From Marivirga tractuosa DSM 4126 (GTDB taxonomy: Bacteria; Bacteroidota; Bacteroidia; Cytophagales; Cyclobacteriaceae), in assembly GCF_000183425.1 (NCBI RefSeq), contig NC_014759.1, positions 1-64,000 of the forward strand: DNA of 64,000 nucleotides, read 5' to 3'. Below are positions 8,833 through 18,543 of this stretch, in pieces; positions within the stretch are counted from its first letter, which is position 1, and every line of letters begins with the position of its first letter. The position numbers and the translations under genes were made by a program. The notes beneath the pieces are model-generated. The model saw only the letters and a program-made list of their open reading frames with translations, had not been told where the DNA came from and ran no database searches.

Positions 8833-8881
8833 AATGCAATAAACTGATCGCTTTTAGGGATATTGGCAAACTTATTGCATT
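8833..8881 (+). promoter_or_regulatory. Inverted repeat in leader of TPR gene
   Basis: A perfect 10-bp inverted repeat, AATGCAATAA (8833-8842) and TTATTGCATT (8872-8881), encloses 29 nt and ends 30 nt before the TPR gene's ATG. A TAnnTTTG match (TATATTTG, 8822-8829) lies just upstream but without a well-spaced -33 element. It may be an operator or a leader hairpin; function unknown. Confidence 0.35.
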
Positions 8882-8911
8882 GGTTTTTATTCAACATATT
8901 TAATTTTTATT

Positions 8912-9565
8912 ATGAATAAATTATCGAAAACATTAATCTTAAGCCTGATAATGGTTTTTTGCATTTCAGTTGTCTCAGCTCAACAGAAAAAGGCTGCAGA
9001 TTTTATTGAAAATGGCATCAATAAATTTGAGGAAAAAGAGTATATGGAAGCCATTGTGAGTTTTAATGAAGCCATTAAATTGGACGCAAAAGCATATCAG
9101 GCTTACTATATGAGAGGTAATATCAAGCAAAAATTTGCAGATGTTCATGGTGCTATGAAAGATTACAATAAGGCAATTGAAGCAAAATCTGATTTTTCTG
9201 AAGCTTATTTTGAAAGAGGGAACATTAAATATTTGTTGCAAGATTATTACGGAGCAATCAATGATTATTCTAAAACCATTGAGCTTAACGAAAATAACTT
9301 AGATGCTTATTATAAAAGAGGGCAAGCGAAGCAGCAGCTAGAGGCATATCAAGATGCCATAAATGACTGTACCAAAATAATTGAAAAAGACAGTGATAAT
9401 GTTGATGCCTATTATTTAAGGGGTGTTTTAAGAATTGAATACGGCCAACTTTCCGAAGGTTGTCTTGACTTAAGTAAAGCTGGTGAACTTGGAGATTTGA
9501 AAGCCTATGAAATGATTCGTGAAAGATGTAATGATGTGAAATGTTATCCTTCTGAATTCGAGTAA
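8912..9565 (+). CDS. Secreted tetratricopeptide repeat protein
   Basis: A 217-aa protein with an N-terminal signal peptide (about 1-23, ending VVSAQQ) followed by about five tandem TPR units (residues 30-190) with the typical DAYYKRG and AIKLDAKAY-type repeats. TPR arrays act as protein-protein scaffolds; the location should be periplasmic. The partner cannot be read from context, since it stands alone between def and a terminator. The C-terminal tail contains two cysteines (CNDVKC). Confidence 0.85.
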   Translation: MNKLSKTLILSLIMVFCISVVSAQQKKAADFIENGINKFEEKEYMEAIVSFNEAIKLDAKAYQAYYMRGNIKQKFADVHGAMKDYNKAIEAKSDFSEAYFERGNIKYLLQDYYGAINDYSKTIELNENNLDAYYKRGQAKQQLEAYQDAINDCTKIIEKDSDNVDAYYLRGVLRIEYGQLSEGCLDLSKAGELGDLKAYEMIRERCNDVKCYPSEFE

Positions 9566-9585
9566 AATTTTTAATTGCTATTAAT

Positions 9586-9622
9586 AAAAGCCAGCAAAAT
9601 GTCGATATTGCTGGCTTTTTTT
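9586..9622. terminator. Bidirectional rho-independent terminator
   Basis: A 12-bp perfect stem AAAAGCCAGCAA (9586-9597) and TTGCTGGCTTTT (9608-9619) with a 10-nt loop, with an A-run on one side and a T-run on the other. It sits between the convergent TPR and DUF4442 genes and can end both transcripts. Confidence 0.88.
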
Positions 9623-9625
9623 GTT

Positions 9626-10132
9626 TTAAAGCTTGGTTTTTACTTTTTCCCAAGATTTAATTTGCCAATAGATTTTACCCGTGCTAAGATGATTTTCATT
9701 TTTATCATATAATTTGATCTCACAGGGGATAACAACTGCATCTTCTGTTTTCAAAGGGCCTTCTACTTCATTTTTCACCCAATGATCATCAATTGAAAAT
9801 TCAGCGTAAGCATCCATTTTTGCTTGAAAGTGGTAATCCATTTCCAGCTTTTGCATGATTATGCGATACTTCTTAACATCTAATTTATATAAAATCATTA
9901 AGCCAGTTGTGTATTCTGAAATAGTAGCCATTGCACACGCATGAATTCCTTTAATATGATTCAAATTCCTTTTCTTATAGGGCAGCTTTGTTTTGATTTT
10001 ATCAGGAGAGATCTCTGTGATTTTAAAACCATGCGGTTTGTTAAAGGGAATCATTTTGCTTAATCCAAGATTTAGAAGCCATAAATAGAATCCAGAGTGC
10101 TGTGCTTTATTAATTATGGAAGTTAAGTTCAT
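9626..10132 (-). CDS. DUF4442 hotdog-fold protein, probable thioesterase-like
   Basis: A 168-aa single-domain protein with the features of the DUF4442/PaaI-like hotdog family: the HIKGIHACAMATISEYTTGLMILYKL segment around residues 58-85 corresponds to the central hotdog helix and its surrounding loop, and two beta-rich halves flank it. Members are suspected acyl-CoA or acyl-ACP thioesterases, but no substrate is known here. No signal peptide is seen, so it is cytoplasmic. It ends at the shared terminator and has its own promoter region facing the oxidoreductase gene. Confidence 0.75.
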   Translation of the reverse strand: MNLTSIINKAQHSGFYLWLLNLGLSKMIPFNKPHGFKITEISPDKIKTKLPYKKRNLNHIKGIHACAMATISEYTTGLMILYKLDVKKYRIIMQKLEMDYHFQAKMDAYAEFSIDDHWVKNEVEGPLKTEDAVVIPCEIKLYDKNENHLSTGKIYWQIKSWEKVKTKL

Positions 10133-10255
10133 GAAATTGAGTGTTTACCAGATTGAATTGAATTTGTAAGTGATTTTTATAAAATATTACTTTATTATAA
10201 AGCAATCTCGTTGAAATAGACCTATTTTTCAACTATCGATCAAAATTTATTATGC

Positions 10256-11386
10256 ATGCTGAGTTTTTGGGAAAGAGAAAGTTTATCTAAATATGATTAT
10301 GTAATAATAGGCGGAGGCATAGTGGGATGCTCCACAGCTTATCATTTAAAAAAGAAAAAACCTAAAGCCGAGATTGCCATCATTGAAAGGGGAGTATTTC
10401 CAAGTGGGGCAAGCTCAAAGAATGCTGGTTTTGCTTGTTTTGGAAGCCTTACAGAATTGGTCGATGACAGAAAAGGACTTAGTGATGATGAGCAGTTGAC
10501 TTTAGTTGAAAAAAGGTGGAAAGGTTTACTAGCTCTTCGAAATATCTTAGGAGAGAAAAATATAGGCTTTGAGGATAATGGAGGCTTTGAAGTCATAAGA
10601 AAAGCGGAACTGCCTGCTTTGGAATATTTAGACCATTATAATCAATTGCTTAGAAGTATTTTTAAGAAAAATGTATACAGCTTAAAACCGAATTTCATTA
10701 ATGAATTTGGTTTTAATAAAAGTGATATTGAAACCATTGTTTCTAATCCATTTGAAGGCCAGATTGATACGGGTAAAATGATGAAAAGCTGGTGGTCATT
10801 GTGCAGCGAGATGAGCATTAAAATTATAACAGGTTGTGAATTGAAGGGATTTGAAGAAAAAAATGACTATGTAAATTTAAATTGTCAATCTGGTAATCAA
10901 TCTGTTCAGCTTCAGGCGAATAAAATTGCCATTTGTACCAATGCTTTTGCACATAAATGGTTCAATCAAGAAGATATTAATCCTGGAAGAGGAATGGTGT
11001 TAGTTACAGACCCAATTGAAAAATTGAAATTTAAAGGTGTTTTTCACTACGATGAAGGTTATTTTTATTTTAGAAATGTGGGAAACAGAGTCTTGATTGG
11101 AGGTGGCAGAAATTTGGATAAATCCACTGAAGATACTGTGGAATTTGGGATTAACCCTAAAATCAAATTGGCTATCTTACATGATTTGAAAGAACTAATT
11201 TTACCTAATCAGGATTTTTCCATTGATATGGAGTGGTCAGGTATCATGGCGTTTGGTGCCATCAAATCACCGATTATCAAAAAAATTTCTGATAAAATCG
11301 CTATTGGAGTACGGTTAGGAGGGATGGGAGTAGCCATTGGTACTCAAGTAGGCAAGGAATTACATGAATTGCTTGCTGACGGATAA
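10256..11386 (+). CDS. FAD-dependent oxidoreductase (DAO family)
   Basis: A 376-aa flavoprotein of the D-amino-acid oxidase/glycine oxidase type. The N-terminal Rossmann motif YVIIGGGIVGCSTA (GGGIVG at 19-24) and the acidic residue in AIIER bind the FAD ADP part; GASSKNAGFACFG is the family's second flavin contact. The C terminus carries the second FAD-binding segment GGMGVAIGTQVG. The substrate is likely an amine or amino acid but cannot be read from sequence. The downstream NhaC gene is 55 nt away on the same strand and may be co-transcribed. ATG at 10256 chosen; the overlapping ATG at 10252 is out of frame. Confidence 0.88.
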   Translation: MLSFWERESLSKYDYVIIGGGIVGCSTAYHLKKKKPKAEIAIIERGVFPSGASSKNAGFACFGSLTELVDDRKGLSDDEQLTLVEKRWKGLLALRNILGEKNIGFEDNGGFEVIRKAELPALEYLDHYNQLLRSIFKKNVYSLKPNFINEFGFNKSDIETIVSNPFEGQIDTGKMMKSWWSLCSEMSIKIITGCELKGFEEKNDYVNLNCQSGNQSVQLQANKIAICTNAFAHKWFNQEDINPGRGMVLVTDPIEKLKFKGVFHYDEGYFYFRNVGNRVLIGGGRNLDKSTEDTVEFGINPKIKLAILHDLKELILPNQDFSIDMEWSGIMAFGAIKSPIIKKISDKIAIGVRLGGMGVAIGTQVGKELHELLADG

Positions 11387-11441
11387 CTTATTTTTATTAT
11401 ATTTCGAATTCATTTAAAATTAATATCTTGATTTAAATTAC

Positions 11442-12884
11442 ATGACGGACAAGCAGCTCAAGCCAAGCTTAATTCAAGCACTGATTCCAATTATATTTTT
11501 AATTTCTCTTTTAAGCTTAAATGTCTACTTCTTTGGAGATGGCACTTTAGATGGTTCCAACCAAATCGCTCTAATTTTATCAGCAGGAATTGCTGCAATA
11601 GTGGCATTGAAGGTAGGCTTTAAATGGACGACAATGCTGGATGGTATAGTGAGTAGTATTAGTTCCGCTATGTCTTCTATATTGATTTTATTATTGATTG
11701 GATCTTTAGCTGGCACATGGTTGCTGAGCGGTATCGTTCCCGCCATGATTTATTATGGATTAAACATTCTTAATCCCACTATATTTCTTTTCGCAGCTTG
11801 TATTGTGAGTGCAATTGTCTCGGTGGCAACCGGGAGCTCATGGAGTACAATAGCTACCTTAGGGCTAGCATTGCTTGGAATTGGTCAAACCTTAGGTATG
11901 AGTGAGGGAGTAGTGGCCGGAGCCATCATTTCTGGTGCTTATTTTGGAGATAAAATGTCACCTTTAAGTGATACAACTAATCTGGCACCAGCAATGGCTG
12001 GAACTGACTTATTTACACATATTCGCTACATGGCCTATACCACAATACCGTCTATTGTTATAGCATTAATAATATTTCTGGTATTAGGTTTGATGAATAA
12101 TTCCGAAACTGACATTCAGCAAGTTGGCTTGGTTCAAGCAGCAATACAGGATAAATTTAATATCAATTTATGGTTGTTTTTAGTACCTGCGATTGTGATT
12201 TTCATGATTGTTAAAAAGATATCAGCTATTCCAGCATTGCTAATTGGTTCTTTATTAGGTGGGGCGTTTGCAATTATATTTCAACCACAAATTATTGAAA
12301 CTATAGCTGGTGGTACCGGTAACTTCTTTGAACAATCATACAAAGCTGTAATGGTGTCAATGTACGGAGATATAAGTATCAGTACCAATAATGAAATGGT
12401 AAATGATTTACTCTCTACTGGAGGCATGGCAGGCATGTTGAATACCATCTGGCTAATTGTTTGTGCGATGGTATTTGGAGGTGTGATGGAATCTACCAAT
12501 ATGTTGCGAGTAATCACAGCTTCTATCATAAAATTAGCCAACTCAACTGGTTCATTGGTGGCTTCAACTGCTGGAACATGCGTTTTCTTTAATGTAACCG
12601 CTTCTGACCAATATTTAGCTATTGTAGTACCTGGCAGAATGTTTGCCGAAACCTACAGAGAGCGCGGCTTAAAACCTGAAGTATTGAGTAGAACCCTAGA
12701 AGATTCAGGTACAGTTACCAGTGTGCTTATTCCATGGAATACTTGTGGAGCTACGCAATCCTCCGTTTTAGGAGTTTCTACGTGGACTTATGCACCTTAT
12801 GCGTTTTTTAATATCATAAGTCCATTTATGACCATACTGTTCGCATACCTTAATATTAAAATTAGAAGATTTACTGATAAATGA
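11442..12884 (+). CDS. nhaC: NhaC-family Na+/H+ antiporter
   Basis: A polytopic inner-membrane protein of 480 aa with about 11-12 hydrophobic segments. It exchanges cytoplasmic sodium for protons (or sodium-lactate/malate in some relatives). Diagnostic stretches include the GSSWSTIATLG segment, GAYFGDKMSPLSDTTNLAPA, and the C-terminal PWNTCGATQSSVLGV, all strongly conserved in NhaC. Its stop overlaps the next start by 4 nt (ATGA), so translation is coupled to the RNase D-like gene. It suits a sodium-rich marine habitat. Confidence 0.92.
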   Translation: MTDKQLKPSLIQALIPIIFLISLLSLNVYFFGDGTLDGSNQIALILSAGIAAIVALKVGFKWTTMLDGIVSSISSAMSSILILLLIGSLAGTWLLSGIVPAMIYYGLNILNPTIFLFAACIVSAIVSVATGSSWSTIATLGLALLGIGQTLGMSEGVVAGAIISGAYFGDKMSPLSDTTNLAPAMAGTDLFTHIRYMAYTTIPSIVIALIIFLVLGLMNNSETDIQQVGLVQAAIQDKFNINLWLFLVPAIVIFMIVKKISAIPALLIGSLLGGAFAIIFQPQIIETIAGGTGNFFEQSYKAVMVSMYGDISISTNNEMVNDLLSTGGMAGMLNTIWLIVCAMVFGGVMESTNMLRVITASIIKLANSTGSLVASTAGTCVFFNVTASDQYLAIVVPGRMFAETYRERGLKPEVLSRTLEDSGTVTSVLIPWNTCGATQSSVLGVSTWTYAPYAFFNIISPFMTILFAYLNIKIRRFTDK

Positions 12885-13465
12885 ATTTTGTAAAGGAGAT
12901 TTCAAAGGAAGAGATCAATGATTTACCACTTTGGAAGTTTGAAGGTGAAATTACATTGGTGGAGAAAGATGAAGATTGGGAAGAAGTGATACCTAAACTG
13001 TGGAAAGCAGAAATTTTGGGATTCGACACAGAAGCTAAGCCAGTTTTTAAGAAAGGGCAGTATAATCCAGTTTCACTCATTCAATTGGCCACTGAAGAAG
13101 AGGTTTTCCTTATTCGAAATTTGATGTGTGGCTTTCACGGTGATTTGGTAAGGATTTTTGAAGATCCTTCAATTATTAAAACAGGAGCTGCTATCCATGA
13201 TGATTTAAAAGATTTACAAAAATTAAGGAAATTTAGACCTGAAGGATTTGAGGATATTGGTTCCATTGCAAGGCAAAATGGGATGCTCCAAAGTGGTGCA
13301 AAGAATCTGACCGCTATATTTCTTAACAAAAGAATTTCAAAAGCCCAGCAAACCTCTAACTGGGAAAAATCAGAGTTGACCCAAGCTCAAATAGATTATG
13401 CCGCTACAGATGCCTATCTGGGTTTAAAGGTATATGAAGTTTTTGAGAGGATAGGTTGGGTTTGA
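12881..13465 (+). CDS. RNase D-like 3'-5' exonuclease
   Basis: A 194-aa protein made of a single DEDDy exonuclease domain, as in RNase D and WRN exonuclease but without HRDC. Catalytic residues are visible: D49 and E51 in GFDTEAK, an Asp in AAIHDDLKDL, and Y plus D in the final YAATDAYLGLKVYE motif. It overlaps nhaC by 4 nt. It likely trims RNA 3' ends or DNA; the substrate is unknown. It ends 69 bp before the convergent giant ATPase gene. Confidence 0.92.
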   Translation: MNFVKEISKEEINDLPLWKFEGEITLVEKDEDWEEVIPKLWKAEILGFDTEAKPVFKKGQYNPVSLIQLATEEEVFLIRNLMCGFHGDLVRIFEDPSIIKTGAAIHDDLKDLQKLRKFRPEGFEDIGSIARQNGMLQSGAKNLTAIFLNKRISKAQQTSNWEKSELTQAQIDYAATDAYLGLKVYEVFERIGWV

Positions 13466-13493
13466 TGTTTTACCTTCATTCTAAAGTTGAATA

Positions 13494-13525
13494 AGAATTA
13501 TGTTATAAGAGAATAACATAATTCT
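13494..13525. terminator. AT-rich hairpin between convergent genes
   Basis: A 13-bp perfect stem (13494-13506 with 13513-13525; core GAATTATGTTAT/ATAACATAATTC) with a 6-nt loop lies between the RNase D-like gene and the convergent ATPase gene. It lacks a long T-run, so termination is likely but not certain. Confidence 0.55.
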
Positions 13526-13534
13526 ATGATTTAT

Positions 13535-16500
13535 TTAATTTTTACGATTTATTAAAGCTTTCTCAATATTTTCTAAACCTTCTATAAACAAAGTCATTTG
13601 CCCAATAATTTGAGACATTCTATCAGAATCACCTAGACCTTTTAATTTATTGTTTTTCACAAAGGTTTCTTTTATTGAATTCCATCTTTTAGCTTTTACT
13701 TCATCTAAGTCGTCCATTAGTTCTCCTAACTTTAATAGATTAGCCTCTGCATCAGAAGTTAAGGTCTGAGATTCGTTTTGATAGTGATCTATCAATAGTT
13801 GATATACCTCTCGATCTTCTAATATAGGAACTACTTGACTCATAAGTTTATTCATATCTCTGTATGAACCCTGTAATTTAAAAGGAGGTTCTACTCTATA
13901 ATCATCACTCATTGCAGCAGATGTGATGTATTGTGCGTTTACTTTTAATACTACATCCCTGATATACATTACCTTTTCCAATACCTTCAAACAATCTTGT
14001 ACCTCTTGAGGGGAAAGGTTACCTTCCATATCCGGCATGTTCTGTTCGTCATTTTCAATGTATTTAACCAGCTTATACAAATTGTCCAAACCATATTGCG
14101 TTATGGATTTTAAATAAGGATTTGAAGTAAGTCCATTTTCTATTAAACTTAATCTAAATAAGTCTGCACGATTGGTAGCCGTATCTCCTAGATTATAAAT
14201 ATCAGCTCTATTAGATAGCATATCTGGAATTTGAAATTTGTCACCACTTTCAGTGTAAGGGTTTCCAGCCATCACCACACAGAAACGCTTACCTCTAAAA
14301 TCGTAAGTTTTTGATTCTCCATTAAATACCCCCTCGATTTTGCGTTGTCCATCTGCTAATGAAATAAATTTCTGTAAAAATTCAGGATTACAATGCTGGA
14401 TATCATCTAAGTAGAGCATGACATTATCGCTCATTTCAAATGCTAGATTTAGTTTTTGCAGTTCTTGTCTGGTAGCAGCATTTCGCGCTTCCCCGGGATC
14501 AACGGAAGTGATTTCATGTCCTATTGAAGGACCATTGATTTTCATGAAAATTAAGCCTAGTCGATCTGCTACGTATTCCATCAGAGTAGTTTTACCGTAG
14601 CCAGGAGGAGAAATTAACAATAGCATACCAGATCGGTCGGTACGCTTATCATTACCATAAGCCCCCATTTGTTTGGCAAAATTGGCACCTATTAAAGGAA
14701 AATAAACCTGATTTATCAATTTATTTCTTACAAAAGAGGTCAATACCTGAGTTTGGAATTCGTGTAATTTTAAGGCTTTTCTTTTCTGCTCAACTAAATC
14801 ATGTTTAAGCTTTTGCAATTCCATATACCGAGGCTTTACCTTCTTCACGAAGTTTGTTAACCTATTTACAAATTCATGATAATCGAAATGATAGGATTTT
14901 GTGGATTTATCATTATCCTGCTCATTATGACTAATTACAGCTTTTAAATTATCTATTTTTTCTACACCAGAGATAGTCTGTACCTGTTTACTATCAGCGG
15001 AGTCAGTCATTATAAATCCTGCAACCTCATTGATTGTTTGTTCAGAACTTTCATATTTACTGTTTTCAATAAAAGAAACAATCCATTGCTTGCATAGATG
15101 CCAATTTTCTGCTGGGTGGTCATTTAGCTGGTTTTGCGCATCCTTAAAGTTTAGGTCTGCATTTTTGGTTTTAAGGTGTTTTTTAAATGCGACCAATATA
15201 TCGAAGGCCGTTTTGTCTATTACAAATCCATCTGAAACCTGTTCTTCTGCCAAATAAATTGCCGCCTGACGCACATCAATCTTTTGAAATAAATGATTCT
15301 CCTCAGTGAAATTTTTGATAGCCTCAGTAAGCTTTTCAATTAAATGAACATGCTCTTTGGGGTTGGAGAAGGCTTGTTTTAATAAATTTACGAATACGAA
15401 TTGTTTTTTAAAATAGGCCTTTTTATCAGCATGGGTAAAATGCCAAAATAACTGAGCCAAAATCCTAACATTAGGGGAAAAACGCAATAAGCCCAAATCA
15501 TTGTGCTTCTTAAGTAGTGTTTTTACAATATAGAGTGCGTCATGATCGTGTACTCCTTTTACGTAACCTTCTCCATAATTTGCTGCTGTGTATTGATTAA
15601 TTTCTTCTTTTAATTCTTGATCAGTATATTTTTTTTGCTGATTAAGACTATTGAAAATTTTCCAGGATAAATATTCCGTTCTATTGACATTTTTGTTTTC
15701 AGAAGGAAGTTCCTGTTCCCAAACATCTTTTAAGTCATTGATGTTTGTGGCATCAATTTGTTCGTAATAAGATGTGCCTGTCAGGTGATAAAAGTACTTT
15801 TTATCTTTTATTACCAATGCTAAGTCTAGCTTTTGAGTATTGGTTGAAAATCGATATTCTCCTAATTTAATGATATTATCACCATCTTCAAATAGCTCTT
15901 TTTTGTCTTTTAAAGCTCTTAAGGCTTCTTGTTGCAATACTTGAAGTTGGTTTAATAAGTCTTCTGATTTAGCTGAGTCACCTAAATTTTCCAGTTTTTC
16001 AGCCACATCACGGACTTTATCAATCATGAGATCAGAAGCGAAATAACCATTAATCTCTACATCAGAATCAAAGCTTGCAGCCCTTGATTTTATGCCTTTT
16101 AAGACGCGTTCTGCTGATCCAAATAAAGAATTGGTTTTTTTATTCCGCGCTTCAGTAAGATTAACTTTCTTTGATTCAAACGCGGCATAAATAGATTCTC
16201 TTTTTATACTTATTTTCTCAATAAACTCCTCAAAATCCACAAATCTGCTTTCCAATTCTTCTAACTGTATGGATAATTTGGTTAGATATTCATCGCATTT
16301 TTGAGGATCGGTTGCTAAATCTAAATAGTTTACAATTGACTGTTCAAAAAGGGTCATTTGTGCTTGAAAATCTGCTCTAGCCTCACGTTCCCCCAGTTGT
16401 TTGCGCTTATTGTTTAGGGCTATTCTTTGTTGATTGAGTTGTGCGAATATTAATGAGATGTTCTCTATAATTTGAGTAGAATGAGCAGTGTCTTCTACCT

Positions 16501-18391
16501 TTAAGTTATTGACAATATCAATCAGTAATTCTAATTGAAGAGAGAGCTCATCAAACTCTTTTTCCAATTCTTTTGCGTCAATTACTTTAGTAAGTTTTTC
16601 AACAGACTTTACTAAGGAGTTCATCTGTTTTTGGTAGTAATCAAGTGCATTATCTTTTAGCAGGAATTGCACACATGCCTCTGAAAGTTCATCTGCTCGT
16701 TCAGCTATCTGATTTTCCATTTCCTCTACCAGCTCTAAATCAATATAGCGCAAATTTTTTAGCCCAATAATTTCGCCCCTTATGCTTCTCATTTGAGAAA
16801 GTAAAGAAACATACTGTTCAAGAGTGTCGTAATTGGCACTTCGAGTGTCAAATAGTATTTTCTCTACCTTAGCTTTAGTTTCTTCTAGTGTGTCATTGGT
16901 TTTATTACGGATTTCTACTACTTTTTCAAATTCATCAATAGCTGAAACAGCAATTTTTTTGACAGCCTTTATAGGTTGATTTAAACCTTCAGGCGAATCA
17001 CTTTTTAACCAAAAGTAGCCATCTAATATGCCTTGACTTCTCTTTTCAATGTCTTCATAGAGCCCGTTATAACTATCTTCTTTATTTAATAAAACAATAA
17101 GCTCTTGTATTTCTGCCATGGCATTTACAATCTGCCTATTTCCTATTTTGTAAAGTTCATGGTCTTTAAATTCATCATTTGGAATTAACTCCTTGGTATA
17201 AGGTGTTTGCCAAATTTGTATTAAATGGGTTTTACTAGGCTCTTTTTCAGTATTGAAATAACACATTTCTCCATCTGCAAAAAGAGTGTAGCCATTACAG
17301 AAAATCGGAGTCTTAACCGTTTGTTCAATTACATTGTAAGAGAGAATAACGAAATCATGGTTTTTTTCTTCATAAAAAACGAATAGGTAGTCCTCCCCAT
17401 TTGGAGATTGAACTTTTCTTAAAAATTTTACTCCTTCTATTCGCCTATCAAATATTTTATTTTCACCTGTTTGTAGATAATAGCCATTAGACAATATTAT
17501 CCCTTGTTCATCTGGTAGTAATATTCCTGCGTCTTCAAGCGTATCTACCCTTACTACTTTTTTGACCCTGTAGTTAAAAATGAAATAGCGGTTGCTTTCT
17601 AAATAGGGCTTTATTTTCAGTAAAACTAAATTACCTAAATCACAATAGGATACTTCTGCATCATCTAATGATTGATCTCTTTGCTCAACATCCTCACTAT
17701 ATATTCCTTCCCCATCATCTGTATTATCCTCAATTTTGATTGTCAGATTGCCATTTACTGTTTCAACGAAAACTTTATCGACAATAGAAATATGCGGGTT
17801 TTTACCTGTTCTTTGCATGTCTCTAGTGGCTTTAGTCCACTCAAACTCATGCTGCGCTGGGAATTGTACTTCAGCGGCACTGCGTGAATCTACGAAGGTT
17901 AGTTTTTCATCTTCTATGAGCCATTTAAAAGCTTTTATATCTGTAGGGCTTTCAGATAATTGAAAGACCAAATACAGAAAACTTCCTTTTTTAAAGAAGC
18001 GTGAAAATTGCGTGTTTCTATAAAATTTATAGAGGTTCTGAAGTTCTTCTGAAAAAGTATCATCCTTTATTATATCAGAAGAAATAGGATGAAATTCATC
18101 ATTTTCAAATTTGAATACACTAAATACATCATCAATTTCGAGAATTGATTTAAGGCCTAATCTGACATTATAGCCAAATAAGCAAATATTGCCAATAGAA
18201 ATAATATCTCTTGCCAGACAATTATGTTCAGTTTTAATACGAACATTTGATAGAAGTTTGAATTCAACAGCCCCAAATATATTTTGACGTTCTTTATTTA
18301 GTTTTTGAAGCTTTTCAACCAGATTTTCACGTTGCTCATGTAGTCGGTTTTGAATAATCTCGTAGGTACCTCTTTCAATATTATTATCCAT
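13535..18391 (-). CDS. Giant AAA+ ATPase of the PspA/flotillin operon (DNA repair ATPase-like)
   Basis: A 1618-aa protein, last gene of the envelope operon. Residues 1-430 are beta-rich, with repeated short strands that could form a propeller. Residues about 470-830 are charged and helical, probably coiled coil. Residues about 1225-1480 form an AAA+ module: Walker A PPGYGKTT (1262-1269), Walker B LYLDDI (1326-1331), sensor 1 MAGNP (N1377), and a possible arginine finger in LSNRAD (R1395). Similar proteins are labelled DNA repair ATPase, but I see no DNA-binding domain here. Its place after PspA and flotillin genes suggests remodelling of a membrane-bound assembly. A 152-bp spacer with a strong hairpin precedes it. 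ATG at 18391. Confidence 0.8.
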   Translation of the reverse strand: MDNNIERGTYEIIQNRLHEQRENLVEKLQKLNKERQNIFGAVEFKLLSNVRIKTEHNCLARDIISIGNICLFGYNVRLGLKSILEIDDVFSVFKFENDEFHPISSDIIKDDTFSEELQNLYKFYRNTQFSRFFKKGSFLYLVFQLSESPTDIKAFKWLIEDEKLTFVDSRSAAEVQFPAQHEFEWTKATRDMQRTGKNPHISIVDKVFVETVNGNLTIKIEDNTDDGEGIYSEDVEQRDQSLDDAEVSYCDLGNLVLLKIKPYLESNRYFIFNYRVKKVVRVDTLEDAGILLPDEQGIILSNGYYLQTGENKIFDRRIEGVKFLRKVQSPNGEDYLFVFYEEKNHDFVILSYNVIEQTVKTPIFCNGYTLFADGEMCYFNTEKEPSKTHLIQIWQTPYTKELIPNDEFKDHELYKIGNRQIVNAMAEIQELIVLLNKEDSYNGLYEDIEKRSQGILDGYFWLKSDSPEGLNQPIKAVKKIAVSAIDEFEKVVEIRNKTNDTLEETKAKVEKILFDTRSANYDTLEQYVSLLSQMRSIRGEIIGLKNLRYIDLELVEEMENQIAERADELSEACVQFLLKDNALDYYQKQMNSLVKSVEKLTKVIDAKELEKEFDELSLQLELLIDIVNNLKVEDTAHSTQIIENISLIFAQLNQQRIALNNKRKQLGEREARADFQAQMTLFEQSIVNYLDLATDPQKCDEYLTKLSIQLEELESRFVDFEEFIEKISIKRESIYAAFESKKVNLTEARNKKTNSLFGSAERVLKGIKSRAASFDSDVEINGYFASDLMIDKVRDVAEKLENLGDSAKSEDLLNQLQVLQQEALRALKDKKELFEDGDNIIKLGEYRFSTNTQKLDLALVIKDKKYFYHLTGTSYYEQIDATNINDLKDVWEQELPSENKNVNRTEYLSWKIFNSLNQQKKYTDQELKEEINQYTAANYGEGYVKGVHDHDALYIVKTLLKKHNDLGLLRFSPNVRILAQLFWHFTHADKKAYFKKQFVFVNLLKQAFSNPKEHVHLIEKLTEAIKNFTEENHLFQKIDVRQAAIYLAEEQVSDGFVIDKTAFDILVAFKKHLKTKNADLNFKDAQNQLNDHPAENWHLCKQWIVSFIENSKYESSEQTINEVAGFIMTDSADSKQVQTISGVEKIDNLKAVISHNEQDNDKSTKSYHFDYHEFVNRLTNFVKKVKPRYMELQKLKHDLVEQKRKALKLHEFQTQVLTSFVRNKLINQVYFPLIGANFAKQMGAYGNDKRTDRSGMLLLISPPGYGKTTLMEYVADRLGLIFMKINGPSIGHEITSVDPGEARNAATRQELQKLNLAFEMSDNVMLYLDDIQHCNPEFLQKFISLADGQRKIEGVFNGESKTYDFRGKRFCVVMAGNPYTESGDKFQIPDMLSNRADIYNLGDTATNRADLFRLSLIENGLTSNPYLKSITQYGLDNLYKLVKYIENDEQNMPDMEGNLSPQEVQDCLKVLEKVMYIRDVVLKVNAQYITSAAMSDDYRVEPPFKLQGSYRDMNKLMSQVVPILEDREVYQLLIDHYQNESQTLTSDAEANLLKLGELMDDLDEVKAKRWNSIKETFVKNNKLKGLGDSDRMSQIIGQMTLFIEGLENIEKALINRKN

Positions 18392-18451
18392 AATCGGTTT
18401 ATTCCCTTATCCTAAATGATTAGATTTTTTGGCAATTTGTTGGTGTTTAGA

Positions 18452-18488
18452 TTTAGCTACTGGCTATTAATTAAAGCCAGTAGCTAAA
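18452..18488 (-). promoter_or_regulatory. 14-bp perfect hairpin between flotillin and ATPase genes
   Basis: TTTAGCTACTGGCT (18452-18465) and its exact complement (18475-18488) form a hairpin with a 9-nt AT loop inside the 152-bp spacer. On the transcribed minus strand it follows the flotillin stop by 56 nt and is not followed by a U-run, so attenuation, mRNA processing or 3'-end protection is as likely as full termination. Confidence 0.6.
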
Positions 18489-18543
18489 GTTTAATTGTAT
18501 TTGTAGGAAAGTCCTATTAATATGAAGCTTTTGGGTAATTAAT

